DNA of 56,677 nucleotides from Chloroflexota bacterium (GTDB lineage: Bacteria; Chloroflexota; Anaerolineae; UBA1429). Shown here piece by piece: positions 43,279-53,485 of the stretch. Numbering within the stretch: the first letter of the stretch is position 1; every line of letters starts with the position of its first letter. The stretch spans positions 1 through 56,677 of the forward strand of contig DUUT01000193.1 in the NCBI GenBank assembly GCA_012841405.1, written 5' to 3'. The notes beneath the pieces are model-generated. The model was not told the origin of the DNA, ran no database searches, and saw only the letters and a list, made by a program, of their open reading frames with translations. The position numbers and the translations under genes were made by a program.

Positions 43279-44313
43279 CTAGCGCAGCATCTCGCGGTAG
43301 AGTTGGCCGGCGGGGTCGGGCCGCCAAGACTGCAGGACGCGCATATAGTTCGCGCGCTCGAACGCCACAGGGTCGCCCGACTTGGCCTGGCTCATGCTCC
43401 CTTGCATCTGCTCCACCGACGCGTACTCGCGCTGCTCCAGCCAACGCCGTACCCCTTCGACCACCTCGCCGAGACGTGCGGTGCCCTGCTGCAGCAGCTC
43501 CGAAGCCATCATCGTCACCTTGGCGCCAGCCATGAGTCCCTTGATCACGTCTTCGGGGGTGTGCACGCCGCTGGTGATGGCCAGATCGGCATCAATCCGC
43601 CCGTAGAGGAGCGCCGTCCAGCGCAGGGGCAGCCGCATGTCCTCCGAGCGGGACAGCGCGTGGTTCGGCACCACCTCGAGGGACTCGAGGTCCAGGTCTG
43701 GCTGGTAGAAGCGGTTGAACAGCACCAGCCCATCGGCTCCCGCCTCGGCCAGGCGCAGGCAGATGTTGGGGATCGAAGAGTAGAAGGGGCTCAGCTTGAC
43801 GGCCACCGGGATGGTGACCTCGGCGCGGACGGCACGCAGGGTGTCCAACGCCAACGTCTCGATGTAGGAACCGTCCTGCCCCAGCTCGGTAGGAATGTGG
43901 TAGATGTTGAGCTCTAGCGCATCGGCCCCGGCTTCCTGGATGGCTCGGGCATAGGCCGTCCACCCGCCGGGGGTGATGCCGTTCAGGCTGCCGATGATGG
44001 GGATGTCGACAGCTTCCTTGGCGCGGCGGATCTTGTCCAAATACTCCTCGGGGCCCATGAGGAACTGGGCCTGATCGGGAAACCAGTCGAGCGCCTCGGC
44101 AAAGGCCTCAGTAAAATAGGAGAGGTAATGATCGAGCTGAGCGCTCTCGAGCACCAGCTGCTCCTCAAAGAGCGAGTGCAGCACCATCGCCGACGCACCG
44201 GCGTCCTCCAGGCGCCGGATACCATCGAGGGTGTTGGTGAGCGGCGAGGCCGAGGGCACCACCGGATGCTTGAGACGCAAGCCCAGGTACGCGGTCGTCA
44301 GATCAGGACTCAT
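43279..44313 (-). CDS. Dihydroorotate dehydrogenase-like FMN protein
   Basis: The 344-residue TIM-barrel flavoprotein has '[20 protein letters not shown]', '[13 protein letters not shown]', '[15 protein letters not shown]' and the phosphate-binding '[25 protein letters not shown]'. It belongs to the DHOD-like group usually encoded beside pyruvate:ferredoxin oxidoreductase in anaerobes, not to the pyrimidine pathway enzyme itself. AAGGAG precedes the ATG at 44313. It follows nifJ by 67 bases on the same strand. A ferredoxin- or flavodoxin-linked reductase role is inference. Confidence 0.88.
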   Translation of the reverse strand: MSPDLTTAYLGLRLKHPVVPSASPLTNTLDGIRRLEDAGASAMVLHSLFEEQLVLESAQLDHYLSYFTEAFAEALDWFPDQAQFLMGPEEYLDKIRRAKEAVDIPIIGSLNGITPGGWTAYARAIQEAGADALELNIYHIPTELGQDGSYIETLALDTLRAVRAEVTIPVAVKLSPFYSSIPNICLRLAEAGADGLVLFNRFYQPDLDLESLEVVPNHALSRSEDMRLPLRWTALLYGRIDADLAITSGVHTPEDVIKGLMAGAKVTMMASELLQQGTARLGEVVEGVRRWLEQREYASVEQMQGSMSQAKSGDPVAFERANYMRVLQSWRPDPAGQLYREMLR

Positions 44314-44380
44314 CGGTCGACACTCCTTGTCGCTCGGATGCGCGGGGGGACTGCGCCCATCCCCCCGCGGTGCGCATGCC

Positions 44381-47300
44381 CTACTCCTCCGGCGTCTCAG
44401 CGCCAGCCGCGGCGCTGGTGTCGGCGCCGATGTCGACGTCCATCTGTGCCATCTGCTCGTACTTGTGCCAGCGCTCAAGGACGGCACGCTGCGCCGCCTG
44501 GAGCAGGCGCTGAGCAGCCTCTGGATTACTCTGCGTCAGCATCCGGTAGCGGTTTTCGTTATACAGGTACTGCTCGAGCGGCACCGTCGGCGCCTTGGAA
44601 TCCAACTGGAAGGGGTTCAACCCCTGCTCGCGGCGCCGCGGATCGTAGCGGTACAGCGGCCAGTGGCCCGACTCCACCGCCAGCTTTTCCTGATCCATCC
44701 CCTTGGCCATGTTGATGCCGTGGGCAATGCAGGTCGAGTAGGCGATAATGATCGACGGCCCGGGGTACGATTCGGCCTCCAGGAAGGCGCGAATCGTCTG
44801 CGCGTCGTTGGCGCCCATGGCCACCTGGGCCACGTACACGTACCCGTACGACATCATCATCAGCCCCAGGTCCTTCTTGGGCGTCGCTTTACCCCCGGCG
44901 GCGAACTTGGCCACTGCGGCGAGCCCCGTGGACTTGCTGGCCTGGCCGCCCGTGTTCGAGTAGACCTCTGTGTCCAGGACGAGGACATTCACGTCGCGCC
45001 CGGTCGCCATGACGTGGTCCAGGCCGCCGTAGCCAATGTCATACGCCCAGCCGTCGCCGCCCAGCGACCAGACGCTCTTGCGTAGCAGGGCATCGGCGAC
45101 GGTCAGCAGCTCGCGCGCCTGGGGATGATCATACCCCTGGAGGCGCTCCTTCAGCCGCTCGATCCGCTCCCGCTGGGCGCGGAGGTTCGCGTCGCCGTAC
45201 TGCTCGGCGTTCAGGATCTCGTCGGCAAACTCTGGGCCAACGTGGTGCCGCAGGGCCATGAGCAGCTCGGAGGCGTACTCGCGCTGCTTGTCCAGCGTCA
45301 GGCGCAGGCCGAGACCAAACTCGGCAGCATCCTCAAAGAGCGGGTTATTCCACGCGGGACCCCGGCCCTCATCGTTCACCGCCCAGGGCGTGCCGGGCAG
45401 GTTGGCGCCATAGATCGATGAACACCCCGTGGCATTCGAGATGACGGCGCGGTCGCCGAACAGCTGCGAGAAGAGGCGGATGTAGGGCGTCTCACCGCAG
45501 CCGGCGCAAGCCGTCGGGAACTCGAACATGGGCTGCAAGAGCTGCACGTTCTTGGTGTTATTGAAGGTGATCGGCACATCGGCCTCTGCCACCGGGAGCG
45601 ACAAGAAGAACGACCAGTTCTCCCGCTCCTGCTTGCGGATCGGCATCTGCGGCCGCATGTTGATGGCCTTGACGCCCACCTGTGTCTTGTCGCGTGCCGG
45701 GCAGACCTCCACACACACGGCACAGCCGGTACAGTCCTCCACCGCCACCTGCACGGTAAAGTCCTTCCCCTGGAACGCGCGCCGCGGCCAGCGCGCCTCG
45801 ATGTGCTTGAACGTCTCCGGCGCATTCTCCAGGAGCTCCGGGTCGTACACCTTGGAGCGGATCACCGCGTGCGGGCAATACATGACACAGCGTCCACACT
45901 GGATGCAGATCTGTGGCTCCCACACCGGCACGGCGAGGGCGATGTTGCGCTTCTCCCAGCGGTTCGTTGCGGTGGGGAACACGCCATCGACGGGCAGCGC
46001 GCTCGCGGGCAGATCGTCGCCCCGGCCGGCCATCAGCGGCCCCATGACGTTGCGCACATAGTCGGGCGCTCCCTCAGGCACCAACGGGGGAATGGTCACC
46101 TCCCCTTCGGCCCGCTCGGGGAGTGGAATCTCGTGCAGGCGCTCGATGGAGGCATCCACTGCCGCGAAATTGCGGTCGATGACCGCTTGGCCACGCTTGC
46201 CATACGTGTCCACGATCGCCTGCTTGATCTTGGCGATCGCCTGCTCCGAGGGCAGGATGCCGCTCAGGTGGAAGAAGCAGGTCTGCATGATGGTGTTGAT
46301 GCGGTTGCCCATCCCCGTAGCGACGGCAACGTCATAGGCATTGATGGCATAGACCTTGAGCCGCTTGGCGATGATCTGCTCCTGCACCTCGCGCGGGATG
46401 TTGTCCCACACCTGCTCCGGAGCGTACGGCGCATTCAGCAGCAGCGTGGCGCCCTCTTGGGCCGACTCGATGATGCGAAAGCGCTCGAGAAAGCCGAACT
46501 GGTGCACGCCGATAAAGTTGGCCTTCTGAATCTGGTACGGCGAGCGGATCGGTCGCGGGCCAAAGCGCAGGTGCGACACGGTAAAGGCGCCCGCCTTGCG
46601 CGAGTCGTAGACGAAATAGCCCTGCGCATAATAGTCCGTATTCTCGCCAATGATCTTGATCGAGTTCTTGTTCGCCGAGACCGTCCCGTCAGACCCAAAG
46701 CCCCAGAAGAGCCCACGAAAGACGTCATCCGGTTCAATGTCCACGTCCGGATCATAGGGTAGGCTCGTGCCCGAGACGTCGTCGTCGATGCCGATGGTAA
46801 AGTGGTTCTTGGGCCGCTCCTTGGTGAGCTCGTCATAGATGGCCATCACCATGGCCGGCGCGAACTCTTTGGAGGAGAGCCCATAGCGCCCACCGATCAC
46901 CCTCGGCGGCCGCCCGTCGGCCCCCGAGGTGAACGCGCCCTCGTGGATGGCCGTGACCACATCGCGGTACAACGGCTCACCGGTGGCACCGGGCTCCTTG
47001 GTGCGGTCCAATACGGCAATGGCACGCACCGTCTCTGGCAGCGCAGAGAGGAACGCGTCCACGGCAAAGGGGCGGTAGAGCCGCACGACGACCACGCCGA
47101 CCTTTTCGCCGCGGCCGGTGAGATAGTCCACCGTCTCCTGCACCGTCTCAGCGCCGGACCCCATCAGCACGAGGACCCGCTCGGCGTCGGGCGCGCCGAA
47201 ATAGTCGAACAGGTGATACTGCCGGCCCACCTGTGCGGCAAAGCGGTTCATCGTCTCCTGAACAATGCCGGGGGTGGCGGCATAGAAGGGGTTGGATGCC

Positions 47301-47989
47301 TCCCGCCCCTGAAAGAACGTATCCGGGTTCTGAGCGGTGCCACGGAGCGTCGGGCGCTCGGGCGTCATCCCTCGGGCGCGGTGAGCGCGCACCAGGTCAT
47401 CGTCGATCATGGTGCGGAGATCGTCGTCGTCCAAGAGCTCAATCTTGTGCACCTCGTGGGAGGTACGAAAGCCGTCCATGATGTTCAGGAAGGGCACCCG
47501 TGCCTTGAGGGTGGCCGCCTGGGCGATGAGGGCCATATCCTGGGCCTCTTGCACCGAGGCGGCAAAGAGCATGGCCCAGCCCGTGCCTAGCGCCGCCATG
47601 ACGTCCGAATGGTCGCCAAAGATCGACAGGGCGTGGGTGGCTACCGAACGTGCCGCGATGTGGAACACCGTGGGGATGAGCTGGCCCGCAATCTTGTACA
47701 TGCTGGGGATCATCAGCAACAAGCCCTGGCTAGCGGTAAACGTGGTGGTCAGCGCGCCCGCCTGCAGCGCGCCATGACACGCCCCCGCTGCGCCGGCCTC
47801 CGATTGGAGTTCCATGACATGCGGCACGGTGCCCCAGATATTCGGCTGTCCGAAGGCACTGTACTCGTCGGCGTGTTCCCCCATCGGTGAGGATGGGGTG
47901 ATCGGGTAGATGGCGATGACTTCGTTCGTGCGATGGGCAACCCGCGCGACGGCTTCGTTCCCATCGATGGCTGCTTGCTCGCGTGCCAT
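44381..47989 (-). CDS. nifJ: Pyruvate:ferredoxin (flavodoxin) oxidoreductase
   Basis: This is the full one-chain enzyme of 1202 residues. It opens with '[30 protein letters not shown]'-type alpha-domain sequence (read here in parts). Two ferredoxin motifs lie near 695 ([12 protein letters not shown]) and 750 ([12 protein letters not shown]), and the extra cluster cysteine lies in 'CAGCGETPY'. The thiamine-diphosphate domain has '[16 protein letters not shown]'. It oxidises pyruvate to acetyl-CoA with reduction of ferredoxin or flavodoxin, which indicates anaerobic or microaerobic metabolism. GGAGG lies seven bases before ATG 47989. The promoter at 48144-48172 leaves a leader of about 150 bases. 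Confidence 0.97.
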   Translation of the reverse strand: MAREQAAIDGNEAVARVAHRTNEVIAIYPITPSSPMGEHADEYSAFGQPNIWGTVPHVMELQSEAGAAGACHGALQAGALTTTFTASQGLLLMIPSMYKIAGQLIPTVFHIAARSVATHALSIFGDHSDVMAALGTGWAMLFAASVQEAQDMALIAQAATLKARVPFLNIMDGFRTSHEVHKIELLDDDDLRTMIDDDLVRAHRARGMTPERPTLRGTAQNPDTFFQGREASNPFYAATPGIVQETMNRFAAQVGRQYHLFDYFGAPDAERVLVLMGSGAETVQETVDYLTGRGEKVGVVVVRLYRPFAVDAFLSALPETVRAIAVLDRTKEPGATGEPLYRDVVTAIHEGAFTSGADGRPPRVIGGRYGLSSKEFAPAMVMAIYDELTKERPKNHFTIGIDDDVSGTSLPYDPDVDIEPDDVFRGLFWGFGSDGTVSANKNSIKIIGENTDYYAQGYFVYDSRKAGAFTVSHLRFGPRPIRSPYQIQKANFIGVHQFGFLERFRIIESAQEGATLLLNAPYAPEQVWDNIPREVQEQIIAKRLKVYAINAYDVAVATGMGNRINTIMQTCFFHLSGILPSEQAIAKIKQAIVDTYGKRGQAVIDRNFAAVDASIERLHEIPLPERAEGEVTIPPLVPEGAPDYVRNVMGPLMAGRGDDLPASALPVDGVFPTATNRWEKRNIALAVPVWEPQICIQCGRCVMYCPHAVIRSKVYDPELLENAPETFKHIEARWPRRAFQGKDFTVQVAVEDCTGCAVCVEVCPARDKTQVGVKAINMRPQMPIRKQERENWSFFLSLPVAEADVPITFNNTKNVQLLQPMFEFPTACAGCGETPYIRLFSQLFGDRAVISNATGCSSIYGANLPGTPWAVNDEGRGPAWNNPLFEDAAEFGLGLRLTLDKQREYASELLMALRHHVGPEFADEILNAEQYGDANLRAQRERIERLKERLQGYDHPQARELLTVADALLRKSVWSLGGDGWAYDIGYGGLDHVMATGRDVNVLVLDTEVYSNTGGQASKSTGLAAVAKFAAGGKATPKKDLGLMMMSYGYVYVAQVAMGANDAQTIRAFLEAESYPGPSIIIAYSTCIAHGINMAKGMDQEKLAVESGHWPLYRYDPRRREQGLNPFQLDSKAPTVPLEQYLYNENRYRMLTQSNPEAAQRLLQAAQRAVLERWHKYEQMAQMDVDIGADTSAAAGAETPEE

Positions 47990-48143
47990 TGGCGATCCTC
48001 CGTCCTATGCGCGTGTCCCGTCTGCGCTGCCAACCGATGGGGCGCACCGGGCGGGCACACGGCTGCGAGTAATTCCGGGAGCCAAGGACCTCAGCAGTGA
48101 CGAAGTGGGGGGATGCAAGGGGGCAGAACGAGATCCTGCGCCT

Positions 48144-48172
48144 ACAATACGGGATGCTCCCATGGTTGTCAA
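48144..48172 (-). promoter_or_regulatory. Promoter of nifJ
   Basis: On the minus strand a perfect TTGACA (48172-48167) and TATTGT (48149-48144) are 17 bases apart. The transcript would begin near 48137, giving a leader of about 150 bases before nifJ. Confidence 0.78.
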
Positions 48173-48187
48173 GCGCACGGAGCCCCG

Positions 48188-48234
48188 AGGGTGTGCTCCG
48201 GGTTGCAGGCGTTCAGCGGGGTGAGCGCGAGGCG
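48188..48234. repeat. Intergenic repeat shared with 10484-10531
   Basis: Both copies read AGGGTGTG, a variable 15 bases, then CGTTCAGC-x-GGGTGAGCGCGA-x-GCG with two differences in 24 bases. The rest of 47990-48386 holds the nifJ leader and promoter and no gene. Confidence 0.45.
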
Positions 48235-48335
48235 ACCGAGGTCAGGCGACCCCCGTCACGTCCACCTGCGTGAGCGTGCGTTTAGCCCACGCGGGCGGGC
48301 TTCCAGGAGCCCATCGCCACCCCGTCACTCAGCGA

Positions 48336-48365
48336 GGCGCGCGGCCTTTGCGATGGCCGCGCGCC
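48336..48365 (-). terminator. Hairpin terminator of the RraA / GH51 operon
   Basis: A perfect 11-bp stem (GGCGCGCGGCC / GGCCGCGCGCC) with an eight-base loop lies 21 bases after the GH51 stop codon. Confidence 0.65.
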
Positions 48366-48386
48366 AGAGTGTCACCAGGCGCCAGC

Positions 48387-49871
48387 CTAGGCTACGCGCA
48401 GACGGAACGCGGTCACCGAAGCAGGGGGGAAGGTGTGGCGGAACTGGGCGCCATGCACCTCGCTGGGCGCCTCCACCGGCACGAGGGCATCCGGCGCCTC
48501 AAAGGTGTTGTACGCGTGGATGTCGTCGTCCGTCAGGGTGATGACCGAGCCGCCACTCCACGCCCCCTGTCGCAGCGCGACGTCTGCCTCGATGGCCGAC
48601 GTGGCGTGCGCATTCACCACGGTGAGGGTCAGGATGCCATCCTTGATGGACGCCGAGCCGCTGAGCCCCGGCAGCCGCGCTGCGTTCCCCTCCAGCGAAA
48701 AGACGATCTCGTCGGCCTCAAAGCGCGTCCGCAGGCTCTGCCCGCCCTGGTGTGTCTGGTACATGTCATAGACGTGGTACGTGGGGGTGGTGAGCATCCG
48801 GGGCCCGTCGGTGAGGATCATGGCCTGGAGCACGTTGATCGTCTGGGCGATATTGGCCATCACCACCTTGTCGGCATGCCGCTGAAAGATGTCCAACGTC
48901 ATCGCCGCCACGAGGGCGTCGCGCAGCGTGTTCTGCTGCCACAAGTGGCGCGGGTGGCGCCCAGGCGTGGGCGGGTGCCAGGTGCCCCACTCATCGACGA
49001 TGAGGCCGATCTTGCGCTCGGGGTCGTAGCCATCGAGGATCGCCCGCTGCTGCACCACCAGCGGCTCCATGCGCAACGCCCGGTGGAGCAGCTCATACCA
49101 CTGATCGGTGCTGTACTCGGTGGCAGTGCCCGCCGTACGGCAGTAGTAGTGGGCGGCAAAGCCGTTGATGCGCGCAAAGCGCCCCAGCTTGTCAAAGAAC
49201 CGCCGCGTCCAGTCGGGGTTGTTGCCGCTGGGGCCACAAGCGATCAGATAGAGCGGGGTGTCGCCGAACCCACGCAGGTAGGTCGCAAAGCGCTTGTACT
49301 CAGCGCCATAGTCCTCCGGGCAAAAGCTGCCTCCGCAGCCCCAGTTCTCATTCCCCACCCCCCAATACTGCACGCCGAACGGCTCCGGCGAGCCGTTCGC
49401 GCCACGCTCCAGCGCCAGGGTGCTCTCCCCCGGAAAGTTGCAGTACTCGACCCAGTCCCGCAGCTCGCGGGGCGAGCCGCTGCCCACGTTGCCACAGATG
49501 TAGGGCTGCGCTCCGATGAGGTTGCAGAAGCGGAGGAACTCGTGCGTACCGAACGCGTTCGACTCGATCGTCTCGCCCCACCAGAGGTTCACGCGGCGCG
49601 GCCGCTCGGCGCGCGGGCCAATGCCGTCACGCCAGTGATAGTCATCGGCGAAGCAACCGCCAGGCCAGCGCACGACCGGCGGCCGCAGCCGCCGCAGCGC
49701 CTCGACGACGTCGGTGCGGATGCCGTCAATGTTGGGGATGGTCGACTCTTCGCCCACCCAGATGCCGTCATAGATGCAGCCGCCCAGGTGCTCGGCAAAG
49801 TGCCCCTGGATATTCGGGTTGATGATGGCGATCGGCTCTTCGGGCGAAATGACGATCTTGGCCGTGGTCAT
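48387..49871 (-). CDS. Alpha-L-arabinofuranosidase, family GH51
   Basis: The 494-residue protein is a complete GH51 enzyme. It has 'INPNIQGHFAEHLGGCIYDG', 'RWPGGCFADDYHWRDGIGP', the acid/base E175 in 'GVGNENWG' and the nucleophile E294 in 'VDEWGTW', followed by the beta-sandwich. It releases arabinofuranose from arabinoxylan or arabinan oligosaccharides. There is no signal peptide, so it acts on imported oligosaccharides in the cytoplasm. The RraA-family gene ends 17 bases upstream, so the two share a transcript. Confidence 0.95.
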   Translation of the reverse strand: MTTAKIVISPEEPIAIINPNIQGHFAEHLGGCIYDGIWVGEESTIPNIDGIRTDVVEALRRLRPPVVRWPGGCFADDYHWRDGIGPRAERPRRVNLWWGETIESNAFGTHEFLRFCNLIGAQPYICGNVGSGSPRELRDWVEYCNFPGESTLALERGANGSPEPFGVQYWGVGNENWGCGGSFCPEDYGAEYKRFATYLRGFGDTPLYLIACGPSGNNPDWTRRFFDKLGRFARINGFAAHYYCRTAGTATEYSTDQWYELLHRALRMEPLVVQQRAILDGYDPERKIGLIVDEWGTWHPPTPGRHPRHLWQQNTLRDALVAAMTLDIFQRHADKVVMANIAQTINVLQAMILTDGPRMLTTPTYHVYDMYQTHQGGQSLRTRFEADEIVFSLEGNAARLPGLSGSASIKDGILTLTVVNAHATSAIEADVALRQGAWSGGSVITLTDDDIHAYNTFEAPDALVPVEAPSEVHGAQFRHTFPPASVTAFRLRVA

Positions 49872-49888
49872 GGTTAGCTCCTTGCACC

Positions 49889-50608
49889 CTACTGCTTGCG
49901 GCCGTAGTGCCCGCCGCTCAGGACGGCGCTCACCCCACCCGTCCCCGCGGCCGCGCGCACCTTGGCCATGTGCTCGGCCTCTTGATCACGCAGTTTGGTG
50001 ACGCGATCGAGCACCTCGGCGAGGTACTGCGCGGGAAACTTGACGGCGCCATTCTCATCCATGTGGATGATCTCCCCCGGCGCCACGTCCATCCCCGCGA
50101 TGCTCACGGGCACATTCACCGCATGGATGGCCATGTCCCCGTGTCCCGCGCACACCCCCGCCGTCAGGTACTGAAAGCCCATCGATCGGATCTCGTCGAT
50201 GTCGCGCGACGGACCGTTGGTGAGGGCCCCCACGCAGCCCGCCGCCTTCATGGCCGTCGTCATGTTACCGCCCGACAGCCCCACCTTCTTGGCGATCTCG
50301 GGCGGAAAGCGCTGCTCGAAGCAAAAGATCGTCGGTTGCGGCGATGCCTCCATAGCCGCGATGACATCGGCGAACGACAGCACGCCATAGTTCGGGTCGG
50401 GGAGACCGTACACGCACGTCACCGCGTAGCCAACGACGGGACCCAGTTCGGGATACCAACAGCGCAGTGATGCGTCGGTGTACCAGTTCTGTGTCCAGGG
50501 GTTGTACAGTCCCAAGCAGAGCGGGTTCTTGGGATAGGTGGCCACCACGTTGGTGATGGAGGGCGTATCAAACTCTTTCAGCGCGTTGAGCATCTCTTGC
50601 TCGGTCAT
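49889..50608 (-). CDS. RraA-family protein (4-hydroxy-4-methyl-2-oxoglutarate aldolase-like)
   Basis: The 239-residue protein has the RraA/HMG-aldolase fold marks: 'FDTPSITNVVATYP', 'AAGCVGALTNGPSRDIDEI', 'VNVPVSIAGMDVAPGEIIHMDENGAV' (seen in parts) and the metal/substrate 'NGPSRD' loop. Family members are retro-aldol lyases or oxaloacetate decarboxylases, and many sit in sugar-acid gene sets as here. RNase E inhibition is known only for enterobacterial RraA. AGGAGG lies five bases before ATG 50608. It is divergent from a UxuA-like enzyme gene and co-transcribed with GH51. Confidence 0.87.
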   Translation of the reverse strand: MTEQEMLNALKEFDTPSITNVVATYPKNPLCLGLYNPWTQNWYTDASLRCWYPELGPVVGYAVTCVYGLPDPNYGVLSFADVIAAMEASPQPTIFCFEQRFPPEIAKKVGLSGGNMTTAMKAAGCVGALTNGPSRDIDEIRSMGFQYLTAGVCAGHGDMAIHAVNVPVSIAGMDVAPGEIIHMDENGAVKFPAQYLAEVLDRVTKLRDQEAEHMAKVRAAAGTGGVSAVLSGGHYGRKQ

Positions 50609-50975
50609 GGGTCCTCCTGTGTGGCATACGAATCTGGCGGGGCCTCCGGTGGGGGCCGACGCCTGAGAAACCGTTACCTGCGGCGATGCAAGAGCACCGC
50701 GGGGGTAGCAGCGCCACTTGGCCGATCGCCGCAGCCTCTCGCAGGGCGGCGCTCCGGGCATCGGGCGGCGGAGCGCGAGGTCCCCTCGGTGAGTCTCCCT
50801 CGCATGGGGCGCTGGGCGCCACCCCCTGCTCGGGGTCCGATGGTAGCAGGAGCCGGAGAAAAAAGCGAGTGCGCCGGCTCGGTGGGCACCCGCCGACGCC
50901 ACGTGCAGGCGACGCGCTCGCCAATGCCGGCTATACTTGGGCCACGATCCAACCCATCTCGGTGAAAGGAGCACC
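50609..50975. other. Divergent intergenic region, RraA versus UxuA-like gene
   Basis: About 370 bases hold a -10-like TATACT (50932-50937) for the rightward gene without a convincing -35. No clear leftward promoter, operator palindrome or gene is seen. Confidence 0.45.
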
Positions 50976-51965
50976 ATGAGCCACACGCCATCCCCCGCCC
51001 CGTGGAAACCGCTGCTCTGCGAGAACGTGCCCGAACTGGACGATCGTACGCTGCGCTGGGCGGCCCAGCTCGGCATCGAAGCCCTGGCGCTCGGCGGTCA
51101 CCACGCCGACCCCGATCGGCTCGGGTACTGGACCGAGGCAGCCTGCCGCCGCGTCTCTGAGCGCTTGGCCCCCTTTGGGCTCTCAGTGGGCATCATGATG
51201 CTGTTCAACATCACCCCACGCATCATCTTTGGCCAACCCGGGCGCGATGAGGACATTGACAAGGTCATTCGGTCTCTGCGCGCCGCAGGGGCGGCGGGGT
51301 ACCCGGTCGTCGAGTACAACTTTTACAACCACCGCGCCGTGGAGGGCTATGCCCAAAAGCCCGGGCGCGGCGGCGCCATGGTCACCTACTATGACGACGC
51401 ACTGCAGTCCAGCATGCCGCCGGTGCCTGCGGAAAAGCGCGCCACGCCGGAGGAGACCTGGAAGCGACTGCGCTACTTCTTGGAGGCGGTGTGCCCCGTG
51501 GCCGAGGAGGCCGGCTTGCGCTTGGCGCTCCACCCCAACGACCCGCCACCGCCCCTGAGCCGTGGCACGGCCCAGGTGATCCACAGCATGGAGGGCATGA
51601 AGCGCCTCATCGAGCTCGTCCCCAGCGTGGCCAACGGCATCACCTTCTGCCAGGGCTCCTTCGCCGAGTGGGGGGTGGATGTCGTCGAAGCGATCCACTA
51701 CTTTGGCGAGCGCGACAAGATCCACCACGTCCACTTTCGCAACCCCAAGGGGACCTTTCCCTACTATGAGGAGCCCTTTATCGACGAGGGGGATACGGAC
51801 ATGTTCCGCGCCATGCAAGCCTATCGTGACGTGAACTATCGCTTCACCCTCTGCTCCGACCATGTGCCCCACATGACGGATGACATCGGCTGCGGCCTCA
51901 TCGGCCGCGGTTACAACCACGGCTATATCCGTGCCTTGATCCAGGCGGTAAACAGCGTGGGCTGA
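50976..51965 (+). CDS. Mannonate dehydratase-like TIM-barrel enzyme
   Basis: The 329-residue protein follows the UxuA pattern. It has 'EEAGLRLALHPNDPPPP', 'GITFCQGSFAEWG', 'KIHHVHFRNPKG' and 'FTLCSDHVPHMTDDIG', which supply the His/Cys/Asp metal site and the substrate-binding residues. UxuA dehydrates D-mannonate to 2-keto-3-deoxygluconate in hexuronate breakdown. 'DHVPHM' in place of the common 'DHGP' and a length below E. coli UxuA mean another sugar acid is possible. GAAAGGAG precedes ATG 50976. Confidence 0.82.
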   Translation: MSHTPSPAPWKPLLCENVPELDDRTLRWAAQLGIEALALGGHHADPDRLGYWTEAACRRVSERLAPFGLSVGIMMLFNITPRIIFGQPGRDEDIDKVIRSLRAAGAAGYPVVEYNFYNHRAVEGYAQKPGRGGAMVTYYDDALQSSMPPVPAEKRATPEETWKRLRYFLEAVCPVAEEAGLRLALHPNDPPPPLSRGTAQVIHSMEGMKRLIELVPSVANGITFCQGSFAEWGVDVVEAIHYFGERDKIHHVHFRNPKGTFPYYEEPFIDEGDTDMFRAMQAYRDVNYRFTLCSDHVPHMTDDIGCGLIGRGYNHGYIRALIQAVNSVG

Positions 51966-51984
51966 CAGAGCCGTCCCGCCAAGG

Positions 51985-52010
51985 CAGCCGGGTCGTTGGC
52001 GACCCGGCTG
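51985..52010. terminator. Hairpin after the UxuA-like gene
   Basis: A perfect 11-bp stem (CAGCCGGGTCG / CGACCCGGCTG) with a TTGG loop lies 19 bases after the stop codon. Confidence 0.65.
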
Positions 52011-52057
52011 CTCCCCCTGCCGACCTTGGTCGCACCGCCCTTTGTTCAGCACCTCGC

Positions 52058-52086
52058 TTGACATTCCCCAGTACGTTGGCCATACT
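52058..52086 (+). promoter_or_regulatory. Promoter of the dihydrofolate-reductase-like gene
   Basis: A perfect TTGACA (52058-52063) and CATACT (52081-52086) are 17 bases apart, about 110 bases upstream of the start codon. Confidence 0.7.
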
Positions 52087-52195
52087 CGAACGCGCACGCC
52101 AGCGCGAGCCCGCCGCTGATTGCCACCGTCGCCGACGCACGCCTGGCCGTATCGTGATGGGTCGGTTCGCGTAGGAACGGGTGAGGTGAGCGAGT

Positions 52196-52744
52196 ATGCG
52201 AAAACTGACGGCGGCGCTTTTTATGTCGCTGGATGGCGTCGTCGAGGCGCCCGACCAGTGGCAGTTCGACTACTTTGACGAAGAGATGGCGGCCCGCATG
52301 GAGGCGGCGATTGCCGAGGAAGATACGGTCCTCCTCGGGCGCGTCACCTACCAGGAGTGGGCTGCGTACTGGCCGCAGGTGACGGATGATCCTTACGCCA
52401 ACCACATCAACAATACGCCCAAGTATGTCGTCTCCACGACACTGCACCGCGTGCCCTGGGGCCATCAGCAGGATGCGGGGCTCATCCGGGGCAACCTTCG
52501 GCAAGAGGTCATGCGGCTGAAGGACAGGCCGGGCAAGAACATCGGCGTCGGCGGCAGCCCTACCCTGGTACGCTCCCTCTTGGCAGACGGCCTCCTCGAC
52601 GAGCTGACGCTCCTCATCCACCCCATCGTGGTGGGGCGCGGGAAGCGCCTCTTTCAGGACGGGGAGCCCCTGCGCCGGTTCGAGCTCGTCCACTCCGAGC
52701 GGACGGGGTCCGGCGTCCTGGTGCTGACCTATCGACCGCTGTAG
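52196..52744 (+). CDS. Dihydrofolate reductase family protein (RibD C-terminal-like)
   Basis: The 182-residue protein has 'LTAALFMSLDGVVEAPDQW', 'VLLGRVTYQEWAAYWP', 'NIGVGGSPTLVRSLLADGL' and 'LLIHPIVVGRGKRLF', the marks of the RibD C-terminal/YyaP group. These bind NADPH and reduce small heterocycles, but are rarely the cell's main DHFR. The specific substrate is unknown. It is probably transcribed with the following RidA gene. Confidence 0.87.
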   Translation: MRKLTAALFMSLDGVVEAPDQWQFDYFDEEMAARMEAAIAEEDTVLLGRVTYQEWAAYWPQVTDDPYANHINNTPKYVVSTTLHRVPWGHQQDAGLIRGNLRQEVMRLKDRPGKNIGVGGSPTLVRSLLADGLLDELTLLIHPIVVGRGKRLFQDGEPLRRFELVHSERTGSGVLVLTYRPL

Positions 52745-52810
52745 CGAAGCGCGAAGCGGTCGACAGAGGGGCCCCGTGTGATGGAGCCACGTAACGGAAG
52801 GAGGCGCGCC

Positions 52811-53236
52811 ATGGCCCAGGACAGCCCGTCGGGGCGCGTGCAGTACCTCAGCCCAGATACACTGCACCAGAATCCCGCCTACTCGAATGTGGTGGTCGTC
52901 ACTGGGCCCGCCAAGACGGTGTACGTCGGCGGGCAGGACGCCGTCGATGCATCAGGCGCCATCATCGGCAAGGGTGATCTCGGCGTACAGACCGAGCAGA
53001 TCCTGCGCAACATCGAGGCGGCCCTGGCGGCGGCCGGCGCCAGGCTGGAGCACGTCATCAAGTGGAACCTCTTTGTGGTACAGGGACAATCGCTCCGCGA
53101 GGGGTTTGCGGCGTTTCAGCGGGTGTGGGGCAACCGCCCGAACCGGCCGATCATCACTATGGCGTTCGTCGCCGGGCTTGCCCACCCCGACTTTTTGGTC
53201 GAGATGGATGCCATTGCCGTCGTTCCGGAAACCTAG
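52811..53236 (+). CDS. RidA family protein (Rid/YjgF)
   Basis: The 141-residue protein has the Rid fold with 'YSNVVVVTGPAKTVYVGGQ', 'QTEQILRNIEAALAAAGA' and 'RPIITMAFVAGLAHPDFLVEMDAIAV'. RidA hydrolyses reactive 2-aminoacrylate and similar imines. The canonical Arg of RidA ('R105') is not obvious in 'NRPIITMAFVAGLAHPD', so this may be one of the Rid subfamilies with another role. GGAAGGAGG sets the start at ATG 52811. Confidence 0.85.
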   Translation: MAQDSPSGRVQYLSPDTLHQNPAYSNVVVVTGPAKTVYVGGQDAVDASGAIIGKGDLGVQTEQILRNIEAALAAAGARLEHVIKWNLFVVQGQSLREGFAAFQRVWGNRPNRPIITMAFVAGLAHPDFLVEMDAIAVVPET

Positions 53237-53343
53237 CTCACTCCCTGCGGCCAGATCGCTTTGGGACAGACCACGGCGTCTGCCCTTTCTCTCGCCTGCT
53301 CGCCACCTTTTGCCAACGCGCCCTCGCCTCACGGCTTTTCCGC

Positions 53344-53372
53344 TTGCCGTGGGCGTGGCCAGCCGGTAGAAT
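53344..53372 (+). promoter_or_regulatory. Promoter of the nitroreductase gene
   Basis: TTGCCG (53344-53349) and TAGAAT (53367-53372) are 17 bases apart. The transcript would begin near a hairpin (TGTCCGCC at 53381, GGCGGACA at 53398-53405), about 100 bases before the ATG. Confidence 0.6.
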
Positions 53373-53485
53373 GCGGGCGCTGTCCGCCCGACGGTCCGGC
53401 GGACAGGATTCGCGACCCGCCGGACTCGGCGGACGTGTTCGGTGGCCTGGGCAACGATCGTCTAGACGAGAGGAGGGCTACGACC

